Below, piece by piece: positions 26,499 through 38,084 of a stretch of DNA of 64,000 bases. Below the pieces are notes generated by a model that had not been told where the DNA came from, ran no database searches, and was given only the letters and a program-made list of their open reading frames with translations. The position numbers were made by a program, and so were the translations under genes. This DNA is from Aliidongia dinghuensis. Its GTDB lineage: Bacteria > Pseudomonadota > Alphaproteobacteria > ATCC43930 > CGMCC-115725. Position 1 is the first letter of the stretch, and every line of letters starts with the position of its first letter. The stretch covers positions 62,001 through 126,000 of the forward strand of contig NZ_BMJQ01000010.1 of assembly GCF_014643535.1 (NCBI RefSeq), written 5' to 3'.

Positions 26499-27631
26499 GG
26501 AGTCACTTTCGGGAGCGGAATGGGCGGTAGCGGAATGGATTTCTGGTCGGTGATGGTCAGGCCGTAGCCCTCCAGGCCGACGACGGTCTTCTTGGTGTTG
26601 GTCAGCAGCACCATCTGCGTCACGCCGAGATCGAGCAGGATCTGGGCGCCGATGCCGTAGTCGCGCAGCTCCGACGTGGGCTCGCCCTGGCCGAGCCGCG
26701 CCTTCACCTGGTCGGAGAGTGCGGTCGGGCTGGGTTCCCGGATCAGCACGACCACGCCGCGGCCGGCCTCGGCGATCATGCGCATCGATTGCTGCAGCTC
26801 GCCGCCGCGGCCGGAGAGCCCGCAGCCCAAGACATCGTCGAGCAGATTGAGCGCATGCATGCGCACCATGACCGGCTCACCCGAGGCGACGTCGCCCATC
26901 ACCAGCGCCAGATGCTCGGAATAGTTCAGCCGGTTCAGATAGACGAGCGCCCTGAACTGGCCGCCGAACTTGCTGTCGATGACGCTCTCGAGCGAGCGCT
27001 CGATCGTGCGCTCGTGGCGCCGGCGATAGGCGATGAGATCTGCGATCGTGCCGATCTTGAGCCCGTGGTGCTGGGCGAAGGCGATGAGATCGGCCCGGCG
27101 CGCCATGGTGCCGTCGTCGTTCATGATCTCGCAGATCACGCCCGACGGGTTGAGGCCGGCAAGCCGCGAGATGTCGACCGCGGCCTCGGTATGGCCGGTG
27201 CGCACCAGCACGCCGCCGTCGCGCGCCATCAGCGGGAAGATATGGCCCGGCGTCACCAGGTCGGACGGGCCCTTGGTCGGGTCGATGGCGACCGCGATCG
27301 TGCGCGCCCGGTCGGAGGCGGAGATGCCGGTCGTGACGCCATCCTTGGCCTCGATCGAGACGGTGAACGCGGTCTGCAGGCGCGAGGCATTGTGCTGCGG
27401 CATGAGCGGCAGCCTTAGATCCTCGACCCGCTGGCGCGGCAGGGCCAGGCAGATCAAGCCCCGGCCGTACTTGGCCATGAAGTTGATGACATCGGGCGTC
27501 GCCATCTGGGCCGGGATGACGAGATCGCCCTCGTTCTCGCGGTCCTCATCGTCGACCAGGATGAACATCCGGCCATTGCGCGCATCCTCGATGATGTCGG
27601 CGATCGGCGAGACGATCTCGGAAAAGCTCAT
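26495..27631 (-). CDS. ribBX: Dihydroxybutanone-phosphate synthase fused to degenerate GCHII domain (RibBX type)
   Basis: 378 residues. The N-terminal RibB half is complete: VDDEDRENEGDLV, GLICLALP, DRARTI and TGHTEAAVDI. The C-terminal half has the GTP cyclohydrolase II fold but has lost its active site. The usual SECLTGD and CDCG zinc cysteines read ALNLLDD and LSGRGG, and the RQEGRGIGL loop reads REPSPTAL. It should therefore make only dihydroxybutanone-P; the GCHII domain is a RibX-like remnant that may have a regulatory role. A genuine ribA must lie elsewhere. ATGA overlaps link it to ribE and ribH. Confidence 0.93.
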   Translation of the reverse strand: MSFSEIVSPIADIIEDARNGRMFILVDDEDRENEGDLVIPAQMATPDVINFMAKYGRGLICLALPRQRVEDLRLPLMPQHNASRLQTAFTVSIEAKDGVTTGISASDRARTIAVAIDPTKGPSDLVTPGHIFPLMARDGGVLVRTGHTEAAVDISRLAGLNPSGVICEIMNDDGTMARRADLIAFAQHHGLKIGTIADLIAYRRRHERTIERSLESVIDSKFGGQFRALVYLNRLNYSEHLALVMGDVASGEPVMVRMHALNLLDDVLGCGLSGRGGELQQSMRMIAEAGRGVVVLIREPSPTALSDQVKARLGQGEPTSELRDYGIGAQILLDLGVTQMVLLTNTKKTVVGLEGYGLTITDQKSIPLPPIPLPKVTP

Positions 27632-28221
27632 GGCAGGTCCTTGCCCAACAGGCGGGCGACGTAGCGCGCCAGCATGTCGACCTCGAGGTTGACCTCCTGC
27701 CCGATCTCGGCCGTGCCGAAGGTGGTCTCCTGCTGGGTGTGCGGGATGATGTTGATCCCGAAGCGCCGCCCTTCAACCTCGTTCACGGTGAGCGACACGC
27801 CGTCGATCGCGATCGAGCCCTTGCGGGCGACGAGCCGTTCCAGCGCCGGCGGGACCTCGATCACGAAGCGCACGGAATCCTGCTCCGGCCGGCGCTCGAC
27901 GATGCGGCCGATGCCGTCGACATGGCCCGAGACGATATGGCCGCCCAGCTCGTCGCCGACCTTGAGCGCGCGCTCGAGATTGATCCGGGTGCCGACCTGC
28001 CAGTGCCTGACCGTGGTGAGGCCCAGTGTCTCGGCCGACACTTGCACGTCGAACCAGCCGGGCCCGGTCGCGATCACCGTCAGGCAGACGCCGGAATGCG
28101 CGATCGACGCGCCCAACGCGATGCCGCCCGTGTCGTAGCGGGTTCCGATCCGGTAGCGCGGGTCGCCGTCCGGCTCGATCGCGAGCACACGGCCGACGTC
28201 GGTGATGATGCCTGTGAACAT
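27628..28221 (-). CDS. ribE: Riboflavin synthase alpha chain
   Basis: 197 residues made of two lumazine-binding barrels. It begins MFTGIITDVGRV, the family's invariant start, which fixes the ATG at 28221. The second repeat starts near residue 98 (GGHIVSGHVDGIGRI). SIAHSGVCLTV and SIAIDGVSLTVNEV are the paired ligand loops. It dismutates two 6,7-dimethyl-8-ribityllumazines to riboflavin. It overlaps ribBX by four bases. Confidence 0.96.
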   Translation of the reverse strand: MFTGIITDVGRVLAIEPDGDPRYRIGTRYDTGGIALGASIAHSGVCLTVIATGPGWFDVQVSAETLGLTTVRHWQVGTRINLERALKVGDELGGHIVSGHVDGIGRIVERRPEQDSVRFVIEVPPALERLVARKGSIAIDGVSLTVNEVEGRRFGINIIPHTQQETTFGTAEIGQEVNLEVDMLARYVARLLGKDLP

Positions 28222-28234
28222 GGTGGGGCAAAAC

Positions 28235-29332
28235 CTAGGCGCTGAGCGCGAAGGTTTCCAGCAGATCTTGGCCCAGTCGCATGACGGACAAGCGGGTGCC
28301 CAATGCCTGATCGGCAAGCCGGTCGACACCGAACGGCTTCACCGCCTCGAGCCCGTCGCCGCCGATGAGCCCGGCCGAGCGGAACCAGGCGACGCGGTCG
28401 ACGAGCCGGCCGCGCAGGAGCGAGGCCGCGAGTGTCGCCCCGCCCTCGACCAGGATGCGCGTCAGGCCTTGCTTGGCGAGCGCCCGCAGCGCCGCCTCAA
28501 GATCCACATTGCCGTCCCCATCCCGATGGATCTCGATCACGGTGACGCCGCAGTCGCGGAAGGCGCCGGCCCGCAGCGCATCGACGCCGGCGAGCGTCAC
28601 GATCGTCGTCGGCACCTGCTGCGCGGTCGCGACCAGCTTCGCGGTCAAGGGCGTGCGCAGCCGCCCGTCGACCACGATGCGGCGCGGCGGCGGGTCGCCG
28701 AGGCCGGGCAGGCGCACGGTCAGCTCGGGATCGTCCGCCAGTACGGTGCCGCTGCCGACCATGACCGCGTCGTGCTGCCGGCGCAGCATATGGCCGAGCG
28801 CCCGGGCCGGCGCGCCCGTGATCCAGCGGCTCTCGCCGGTGTGGGTCGCGATCTTGCCGTCGAGCGAGGTCGCGAGCTTGAGCGTGACCAGCGGCAGGCC
28901 GGCCTCGACCCGCTTCAGGAACCCGGCGTTGAGCTGGCGCGCCTCCTCGGCGCAGATGCCGAGATCGACGGAGATGCCCGCCGCACGCAGCCGGTCGAGG
29001 CCACGGCCGGCGACGCGCGGATCCGGGTCCTCGATCGCGGCCACGACGCGGCTCACTCCCGCGGCAATCAGCGCGTCGGCGCAGGGCGGCGTCGAGCCAT
29101 GGTGCGCGCAAGGCTCGAGCGTCACATAGGCGGTCGCCCCCGCGGCGGCGGCACCGGCGCGCTTCAGCGCCTCGGTCTCGGCATGAGGCCGCCCGCCCGG
29201 CTGGGTCCAGCCGCGCCCGACGACGACGCCATCGCGCAAGAGGACGCAGCCGACCGCCGGGTTGGGTGCCACACGGCCCAGCCCGCGGCGGGCCAGAGCC
29301 AGTGCGGCCCGCATATGGCCGACGTCGTCCAT
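28235..29332 (-). CDS. ribD: Bifunctional riboflavin deaminase/reductase RibD
   Basis: 365 residues. The N-terminal cytidine-deaminase-like domain has zinc ligands in PHAETEAL and PCAHHGSTPPCADAL. The C-terminal reductase has LKLATSLDGKIA and ILVEGGATLAASLL. It carries out the second and third steps of the pathway. It lies 8 bases downstream of nrdR and 13 bases upstream of ribE: one operon. Confidence 0.96.
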   Translation of the reverse strand: MDDVGHMRAALALARRGLGRVAPNPAVGCVLLRDGVVVGRGWTQPGGRPHAETEALKRAGAAAAGATAYVTLEPCAHHGSTPPCADALIAAGVSRVVAAIEDPDPRVAGRGLDRLRAAGISVDLGICAEEARQLNAGFLKRVEAGLPLVTLKLATSLDGKIATHTGESRWITGAPARALGHMLRRQHDAVMVGSGTVLADDPELTVRLPGLGDPPPRRIVVDGRLRTPLTAKLVATAQQVPTTIVTLAGVDALRAGAFRDCGVTVIEIHRDGDGNVDLEAALRALAKQGLTRILVEGGATLAASLLRGRLVDRVAWFRSAGLIGGDGLEAVKPFGVDRLADQALGTRLSVMRLGQDLLETFALSA

Positions 29333-29340
29333 CCTTGCCG

Positions 29341-29802
29341 CTACTCGTGGTCTTCCGGCGAGAAGCGCCCGACGAACTCGCCGAAATCCTTCGCCTCACG
29401 GAAGTCGCGGTAGACGCTGGCGAAGCGGATGTAGGCGACCTGGTCGAGATTGGCGAGCGCCTCCATGATGAGCTCGCCGATATGTTCGGTCGGCACGTCG
29501 GACTCGCCCGAGCTTTCGAGCTGGCGAACGATCGAGTTGATGACACGCTCGACCCGCTCGCCCTCGACCGGGCGCTTGCGCAGCGAGATGTAGATCGAGC
29601 GGGCGAGCTTGTCGCGATCGAACGGCTCGCGCTGGCCGGTCTTCTTGACGACGGTCAGCTCGCGCAGCTGCACCCGTTCGAACGTGGTGAAGCGTGCCGC
29701 GCAGTTGGGGCAGAACCGTCGGCGACGGATCGCCGAGCGATCGTCGGTTGGCCGCGAATCCTTAACCTGGGTATCGTCGAAGCCGCAGAATGGACAGCGC
29801 AT
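29341..29802 (-). CDS. nrdR: Transcriptional repressor NrdR
   Basis: 153 residues. The zinc ribbon [18 protein letters not shown] ... [16 protein letters not shown] begins the protein and fixes ATG 29802. The ATP-cone follows ([18 protein letters not shown]). NrdR senses ATP/dATP and represses ribonucleotide reductase genes. It heads the nrdR-ribDE-BX-H-nusB-thiL operon. A glyA terminator separates it from glyA upstream. Confidence 0.97.
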   Translation of the reverse strand: MRCPFCGFDDTQVKDSRPTDDRSAIRRRRFCPNCAARFTTFERVQLRELTVVKKTGQREPFDRDKLARSIYISLRKRPVEGERVERVINSIVRQLESSGESDVPTEHIGELIMEALANLDQVAYIRFASVYRDFREAKDFGEFVGRFSPEDHE

Positions 29803-29848
29803 CCGGGTCTCACCTCTTGATGCCCGCCCCGCGGGCGGGCCTCGATGC

Positions 29849-29878
29849 AAAAAAGGCCGTCCATCAGGATGGACGGCC
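29849..29878 (-). terminator. Rho-independent terminator after glyA
   Basis: On the minus strand a 10-bp perfect stem (GGCCGTCCAT pairing with ATGGACGGCC, plus strand 29855-29864 and 29869-29878) with a 4-base loop is followed by TTTTTT (29849-29854). It starts about 10 bases after the glyA stop. A second palindrome, gcccgccccgcgggcgggc (29822-29840), lies just before nrdR. Confidence 0.9.
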
Positions 29879-29887
29879 CGTCTTGTG

Positions 29888-31201
29888 TCAGCCGAACGTC
29901 GGATAGAGCGGGAAGCGCCGGCACAGCGCATCCACCTCTTCGCGGGCCCGCGCCTCCGCCGCGTCATTGTCGGTGCTGTTGCTGGCGGCCAGGCCGTCGA
30001 GCACGTCGCCGATCAGGTTGCCGATCTGCTGCCACTCGGCCGGCCCGAAGCCGCGCGTCGTGCCGGCCGGCGTGCCGAGCCGGACGCCCGAAGTCACCAT
30101 CGGCTTTTCCGGGTCGAACGGGATGCCGTTCTTGTTGCAGGTGATGCGCGCGCGGCCGAGGCTCTTCTCCGCATCGCGGCCGGTCAGCCGCTTCGGGCGG
30201 AGATCGACCAGCATCAGGTGCGTGTCCGTGCCGCCCGAGACGATGGCAAGCCCGCGGCCGACCAGCGTCTCGGCCAGGATCTGGGCATTTGCCACGACCG
30301 ACCGCGCGTAGGCCTGGAAGTCCGGCCTGAGCGCCTCGCCGAACGCCACCGCCTTGGCGGCGATCACATGCATGAGCGGGCCGCCCTGCAGCCCGGGGAA
30401 CACGGCAGAATTGATCTTCTTGCCGAGCTCTTCGTCGTTCGACAGCACCATGCCGCCGCGCGGGCCGCGGAGCGTCTTGTGCGTCGTCGTGGTTACGACA
30501 TGGGCGTGCGGCAGCGGGCTCGGGTGGGCGCCGCCGGCGACGAGGCCGGCGAAATGCGCCATGTCGACCATCAGATAGGCGCCGACCTCGTCGGCAATCG
30601 CCCGGAAGCGGGCGAAGTCGATCACGCGCGGATAGGCCGAGCCGCCGGCGATGATGAGGCGCGGCTTGTGCTCGAGCGCCAGGCGCCGCAACTCGTCATA
30701 GTCGATGAGATGGGTGTCGGCCGTGACACCATAGGGCACGGCCTTGAACCATTTGCCCGACTGGTTGACCGGCGCGCCGTGGGTCAGATGCCCGCCGGCA
30801 GCAAGCGACATGCCGAGGATCGTATCGCCCGGCTGCAGCAGCGCCATGAACACCGCCTGGTTCGCCTGCGCGCCCGAATGGGGCTGCACGTTCGCGAACT
30901 TGCAGTCGAATAGCCGCTTCGCGCGATCGATCGCAAGCGCCTCCGCGACGTCGACGAACTCGCAACCGCCGTAGTAGCGCTTGCCCGGATAGCCCTCGGC
31001 ATATTTGTTGGTGAGCACTGAGCCCTGCGCCTCCAGCACGGCGCGGGAGACGATGTTCTCCGACGCGATCAGCTCGATCTCATGCCGCTGACGCCCCAGT
31101 TCCTCGACGATGCTGCCATGAAGTTCAGGGTCGGAGTCGGCGAGGCCAGTAGTGAAGAAACCTTCCGGGTGGCCACCGGCGGCGAGCTTGCTGGGAGTCA
31201 T
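29888..31201 (-). CDS. glyA: Serine hydroxymethyltransferase
   Basis: 437 residues. Converts serine and tetrahydrofolate to glycine and methylene-THF, with PLP held by the Lys in [13 protein letters not shown]. Other blocks: [40 protein letters not shown], and [18 protein letters not shown] 31201 ([10 protein letters not shown]) is chosen; the longer frame to 31330 adds unrelated residues. An intrinsic terminator follows. Confidence 0.97.
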   Translation of the reverse strand: MTPSKLAAGGHPEGFFTTGLADSDPELHGSIVEELGRQRHEIELIASENIVSRAVLEAQGSVLTNKYAEGYPGKRYYGGCEFVDVAEALAIDRAKRLFDCKFANVQPHSGAQANQAVFMALLQPGDTILGMSLAAGGHLTHGAPVNQSGKWFKAVPYGVTADTHLIDYDELRRLALEHKPRLIIAGGSAYPRVIDFARFRAIADEVGAYLMVDMAHFAGLVAGGAHPSPLPHAHVVTTTTHKTLRGPRGGMVLSNDEELGKKINSAVFPGLQGGPLMHVIAAKAVAFGEALRPDFQAYARSVVANAQILAETLVGRGLAIVSGGTDTHLMLVDLRPKRLTGRDAEKSLGRARITCNKNGIPFDPEKPMVTSGVRLGTPAGTTRGFGPAEWQQIGNLIGDVLDGLAASNSTDNDAAEARAREEVDALCRRFPLYPTFG

Positions 31202-31686
31202 GTATCGAGCCTTCGCATGGGATCGAGCCCGAGTCCGGATCTGGCCGGAGTCGCGGCGTTGCAGGGCGGTTCCAGGCCGGTCGGGCCACTGCCCGGGTCC
31301 CTCGACCGGCAGAACGGTTGGATACCACATGTTGAAGAAGGACGGTAGTGCGCCCCAAGAAGCGGGGATGCGCTCTCAGCACATGCCACACAGCATACTA
31401 CCCGACATGTTGCCCTCAGGCGTGCCGGATGCCGCCGCCGCGCCAGCCCGGCGCCTCATGTTTCGTTCAAAAAGAACATTTCGTCTCTTGGGGAACCATC
31501 TAAAGTGGGCGGCGGCATTTGCCCTTTCCGTCAATCTCCACGCTTAGTTGGTTCACTCGATTGCAACGTCAAATCAATATACCTTGAAATTCACTCAAGG
31601 CTTCCGTTGACAGCAAGAAATCACTCTGCAACTATGCTTAAATATAAGAAAATTTTACGGGACGCACATGTCACATGGAGAAGCCG
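31202..31686. other. Divergent intergenic region glyA / mucR
   Basis: About 485 bases without a supported gene. The glyA side is GC-rich and contains a long-range stem (gccggtcg 31276-31283 with cgaccggc 31303-31310) that could form in the glyA leader. The mucR side, from about 31460, is markedly AT-rich. TTGACA at 31607-31612 is a good -35 element, but the nearest -10-like TATGCT is 20 bases away, so the promoter is only tentative. I looked for a glycine or other riboswitch and did not find a convincing one. Confidence 0.5.
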
Positions 31687-32121
31687 ATGGAAAAGGCCAC
31701 GGAAGATGGGCTAATGCGGATGACCGCCGACGTGGTTGCAGCCTACGTCAGCAACAATAGTTTGCCGACGATTCAGCTACCCGAAGTGATCAATGCCGTT
31801 TACAACTCGCTCCGCGGGCTGGACAGCACGCCCCCCGAGTTAAAGGCGGAGCCGGCCAAACCAGCCGTCCCGGTCAAGAAGTCGATAACCCCGGAATATC
31901 TCGTCTGCCTCGAGGACGGGAAGAAATTGAAGATGCTGAAGCGGCATCTTCGTTCAACCTACAATATGACTCCGGACGAATATCGCGCGAAATGGGGCCT
32001 GCCGCCGGACTATCCGATGGTGGCGCCGAACTATGCTGCGCAGCGCTCGGCCTTCGCCAAGGAGATCGGGCTCGGTCGCGGCGCCGGGAGGACCTCGGGC
32101 CGTCGCCCCTCGAAGAAATAG
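31687..32121 (+). CDS. mucR: MucR/Ros family transcriptional regulator
   Basis: 144 residues. An N-terminal oligomerisation helix region (MTADVVAAYVSNNSLP ... LPEVINAVYNSL) and a C-terminal zinc-finger-like DNA-binding domain (PEYLVCLEDGKKLKMLKRHL, then MTPDEYRAKWGLPPDYPMVAP). Family fingers use Cys-x2-Cys/Asp-x9-His-x3-His; here Cys and Asp are kept but the last His is Thr (HLRSTY), so zinc binding may be weakened or lost. ATG 31687 is preceded by GGAGAAG, a better ribosome site than that of ATG 31675. It probably acts as an AT-rich-DNA silencer or global regulator. Confidence 0.92.
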   Translation: MEKATEDGLMRMTADVVAAYVSNNSLPTIQLPEVINAVYNSLRGLDSTPPELKAEPAKPAVPVKKSITPEYLVCLEDGKKLKMLKRHLRSTYNMTPDEYRAKWGLPPDYPMVAPNYAAQRSAFAKEIGLGRGAGRTSGRRPSKK

Positions 32122-32143
32122 CGGAGCGATAGCGAAAACAAAT

Positions 32144-32171
32144 CGGCCCGGCGGAGCACCCCGCCGGGCCG
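32144..32171. terminator. Bidirectional terminator between mucR and livK
   Basis: CGGCCCGGCGG and CCGCCGGGCCG form an 11-bp perfect stem with a 6-base loop. TTTCGTTT follows on the plus strand and, read on the minus strand, TTTGTTTTC follows. It lies between two convergent genes and can serve both. Confidence 0.85.
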
Positions 32172-32195
32172 TTTCGTTTGTGGTTCCTGCAACCA

Positions 32196-32223
32196 GCTTC
32201 CCGGCACGGCTGTGCCGGGAAGC
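32196..32223. terminator. Strong 12-bp hairpin next to the livK stop
   Basis: GCTTCCCGGCAC-GGCT-GTGCCGGGAAGC is a perfect 12-bp inverted repeat with a 4-base loop, 12 bases after the livK stop codon. No T-run follows in either direction. It may protect the 3' end of livK mRNA, or act together with the hairpin at 32144. Confidence 0.6.
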
Positions 32224-32235
32224 CGTCGCGATCGC

Positions 32236-33351
32236 TTAGCCGTTCAGCTCGGCATACTTGCCGTCGTGCCACTTCCAGACGACGAAGCCGCCCTCGGTGA
32301 TGTCGCCCTTCGAGTCGTACTTGATCGGGCCGATCACCGTGTCGAACGAATTGCCGTGCAGCGCCTTCACCAGGTCCGGCAGCTTGGTCGACTTGGCCTT
32401 CTCCGCCGCCTGGGCGAACACCTGGATCGCGGCATAGGTGTAGAGCGTGTAGCCTTCCGGCTCATAGCCCGTCTTCTTGAACTCCTCGACGATCGCCTTG
32501 GCGGTCGGCTTCTTCTGCGGATCCGGCGCGAAGGTGAAGAGCGTGCCCTCGCCCGACGGGCCGGTGATGCCCCAGAACTCGGTCGTCGGCAGCGCGTCGC
32601 CCGAGATGAACTGGGCGGTCAGGCCCTGCTCGTGCGCCTGACGAACCATCAGGCCCGCTTCGGTCTGGTAGCCGCCGAAATAGACCGCCGAGACGTTCGC
32701 CGCCTTCATCTTGGAGATGAGGGCCGTGAAGTCCTTGTCGCCGGCCGTGATCGACTCGTGGACCACTTCCTTCAGGCCGCCGGCATTGGCGGTCTTGGTC
32801 GTCTCGTCGGCGAGGCCTTTGCCGTAGGCCGACTTGTCGTCGAGGATCGCGATCGGCTTGCCCTTGTAGTGGTCAAGCAGATACTTGCCTGCAACCTGGC
32901 CCTGCTGGTCGTCGCGGCCGCAGGTGCGATAGACGTTGTCCCACTTCTTCTTGGCCGCATCCTCGGTCAGCGCCGGGTTGGTCGAGGCCGGGGTGATCTG
33001 CAGGATGCCGGCTTCGTTGTAGACGGCCGAGGCCGGGATCGACGAGCCCGAGCAGAAATGGCCGGCCACGAAGATCACGCCCTTCGACGCCAGCTGGTTG
33101 GCGACGGCGACCGCCTGCTTCGGGTCGCAGGCATCGTCGCCCACGGTCAGCACCAGCTTCTGGCCGAGCACGCCGCCCTTGGCATTAATATCGGCGACCG
33201 CCTGTTCGGCGCCCTTCTTCAGCTGCTCGCCGAAGGCCGCGTTCGAACCGGTGATCGGGCCCACGGTCGCGATCTGGATGTCAGCCTTGGCAACGCCGGC
33301 CGTAAGCGCCAGAGCGCTGACCGCCGTCAAAAAGGTTAGCCCCTTCGTCAT
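32236..33351 (-). CDS. livK: Branched-chain amino acid ABC transporter, substrate-binding protein
   Basis: A 371-residue periplasmic binding protein with signal peptide MTKGLTFLTAVSALALTAGVAKA. The mature N-terminus DIQIATVGPITGSNAAFGEQ and YKGKPIAILDDKSAYGKGLAD are Leu/Ile/Val-binding protein family blocks. ATG 33351 gives a normal signal; the longer frame adds 13 residues. It is the last gene of the liv cluster, 180 bases after the DUF6867 gene, on the same strand. Exact ligand unknown. Confidence 0.93.
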   Translation of the reverse strand: MTKGLTFLTAVSALALTAGVAKADIQIATVGPITGSNAAFGEQLKKGAEQAVADINAKGGVLGQKLVLTVGDDACDPKQAVAVANQLASKGVIFVAGHFCSGSSIPASAVYNEAGILQITPASTNPALTEDAAKKKWDNVYRTCGRDDQQGQVAGKYLLDHYKGKPIAILDDKSAYGKGLADETTKTANAGGLKEVVHESITAGDKDFTALISKMKAANVSAVYFGGYQTEAGLMVRQAHEQGLTAQFISGDALPTTEFWGITGPSGEGTLFTFAPDPQKKPTAKAIVEEFKKTGYEPEGYTLYTYAAIQVFAQAAEKAKSTKLPDLVKALHGNSFDTVIGPIKYDSKGDITEGGFVVWKWHDGKYAELNG

Positions 33352-33531
33352 CTCAAAGAACTCCCTGTCAGAAGATTTGACCCGCCCCATCGGGTTGTCG
33401 TTGCCGCCGGTGGCGAGGCCCCCTAATTACCCGCGCAGACTTTTCCCCGTCGTCCGCGCGGGGCCACGCACATGCGCGGAGGACTTGAACCGCATCAAAG
33501 CAAGTTCAACCCTCCGTACGCAAGTCTCCCG

Positions 33532-33893
33532 TCAGCCCTGCCGGTCGCGCCAGGCGAAGGGCCCGGCCCGTTCATAGAGCCACGGGTATTGGTTCACCAT
33601 CTTGCGGGCCTGGGTCGCCCGATAAGCCATGATGGTGAAGATCAGCAGGATGATGACGGTCACCACATAGCCCGGCAGCGACAAGAGCGTACCGCCGAAC
33701 AGCGCGAAGTCGAGGAACCGGCAGCCCGCCGCCAAGAGCAGCATGTAGGGTCCGAGATGCCACATCGGCCGCCAGGTCTGCGCCAACGCCTGACCCGTCA
33801 TGAAGGCGGCCCAGCCGAACAGGATGACGGTGGCGCAAATAAAGACCCACAGGCTGGTGCCGATGACGGCCATGGCCGAATCGAGGCCGGACA

Positions 33894-33894
<1 letters not shown>
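33532..33894 (-). CDS. DUF6867-type small membrane protein of the liv cluster
   Basis: 120 residues with three hydrophobic helices (about residues 8-35, 48-68 and 74-93) and a short hydrophilic tail ending WLYERAGPFAWRDRQG. It overlaps livF by four bases (ATGA), so it is translationally coupled to the transporter. I recognise it as the small membrane protein found next to liv genes in Rhodospirillales and Rhizobiales (DUF6867). Its role, perhaps a transporter accessory subunit, is unknown. Confidence 0.75.
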
Positions 33895-34609
<715 letters not shown>

Positions 34610-34613
<4 letters not shown>

Positions 34614-35478
34614 GACTGCATCCCCACATCCGAGGCGACTTCGGGCGGCAGCTCTTCCTCCTCCACTTCACCGAGGTAGGCCTTGATGACGTTCTCGTCG
34701 TTCCGTACGGCTTCGGGCGTGCCGTCCGAGATCTTCCGGCCGTAGTCCAGCACGACGATATGATCGGAGATCTTCATGACCACACTCATATCGTGCTCGA
34801 TCAGCAGCACGCCGATGCCCTCGTCGTTGCGCACCGACAGGAGCAGCGCGTTGAGCTCGGCCGATTCCCTGGGATTGAGGCCGGCCGCCGGCTCGTCGAG
34901 GCACAGGAGGCGCGGCTTCGTGCACATGGCGCGGGCGATCTCCAGCCGGCGCTGCGCGCCATAGGGCAGGCTCGACGCCGGCTGGTCGGCGCGCTCGTAG
35001 AGCCCGATCCGGTTCAGCCAGAACTTGGCGAGCTCGATCGCTGCCTTCTCAGCGTTGCGGTAGCGCGGCAGGCCCAGGAGGCCGGCGATCGAGAACAGCG
35101 ACGCGTCCATCAGCTCGTTATGCTGGGCCACGATCAGGTTCTCGAGCAGCGTCATGCCCGAGAACAGGCGGATGTTCTGGAACGTGCGCGCCACGCCCGC
35201 GATCCGGGTGATGCGGAAGCCTTCCATCTGCTCCAGCAGATAGTCCTGGCCAGCGCCCTTCATGGTGATGCGGCCGACCGTCGGCTTGTAGAAGCCGGTC
35301 AGGCAGTTGAACACCGTGGTCTTGCCGGCGCCGTTCGGGCCGATGAGCGCCGTGATGTCGCGCTCGTAGGCGGCGAACGACAGGTCGTTGATCGCGACCA
35401 GGCCGCCGAAGCGCATGGTCAGATGCTCGACCGTCAAGAGCGGGGCCTTGCCCGGCGGCGCGTAATTGTCGAGCTGGC

Positions 35479-35482
<4 letters not shown>
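34610..35482 (-). CDS. livG: Branched-chain amino acid ABC transporter ATPase LivG
   Basis: 290 residues. LTVEHLTMRFGGLVAINDLSF, Walker A GPNGAGKTT, NLIVAQHNELM, signature LPYGAQRRLEIARAM, Walker B LLCLDEPAAGLNP, and VLLIEHDMSVVMKISDHIVVLDYG. I chose ATG 35482 (MSQLDNYAPPG), which overlaps the livM stop (ATGA). The open frame to 36436 is a shadow of livM. Confidence 0.96.
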
Positions 35483-37769
<2,287 letters not shown>

Positions 37770-38084
37770 CCCCCGTACGCGCCAAGTTCAGGCCGCCAGG
37801 ATGAGCAGAAACACGCCGCCGGAAACGCCCGGCAGGCCGTTCCGCCCGCTCCCTTTAAGCCCCCTGTCTCCCGTGTGCTGGACGCCCGCTTGTTCGGGTC
37901 GCCAGGACATCTTTCGTAATCGTGAAAGTAACTGCCGACGATACCGGCGGCAAGCACCTTTGAAATCACGCCGTTCAGAGATCTAGCCCATAACGCAGCA
38001 TGATCGCAACCGAAACGGCGCAACCCATATACAGTTTCTAGTGTAACATATCGCAACCTAATTTTTGCCGGGCGCAACCGTGCA
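37770..38084. other. Intergenic, liv promoter region
   Basis: 315 bases between the livH start and the end of the LysR gene (both minus strand). I see no gene. The half away from livH is AT-richer and holds four CGCAACC motifs (38005, 38019, 38052, 38073), listed separately. This segment probably contains the liv operon promoter. Confidence 0.55.
38005..38079. promoter_or_regulatory. Four CGCAACC repeats upstream of liv operon
   Basis: CGCAACC occurs at 38005-38011, 38019-38025, 38052-38058 and 38073-38079, all in the same orientation. Two of the four copies read GGCGCAACC. The same core occurs three times in phase before putA. Position upstream of an amino acid uptake operon suggests binding sites of a shared regulator; spacing here (14, 33, 21) is less regular. 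Function inferred. Confidence 0.45.

Noticed and set aside
31202..31500. Glycine riboswitch or other leader RNA for glyA
   Set aside because: No convincing tandem-aptamer consensus. Only a weak long-range stem was seen.
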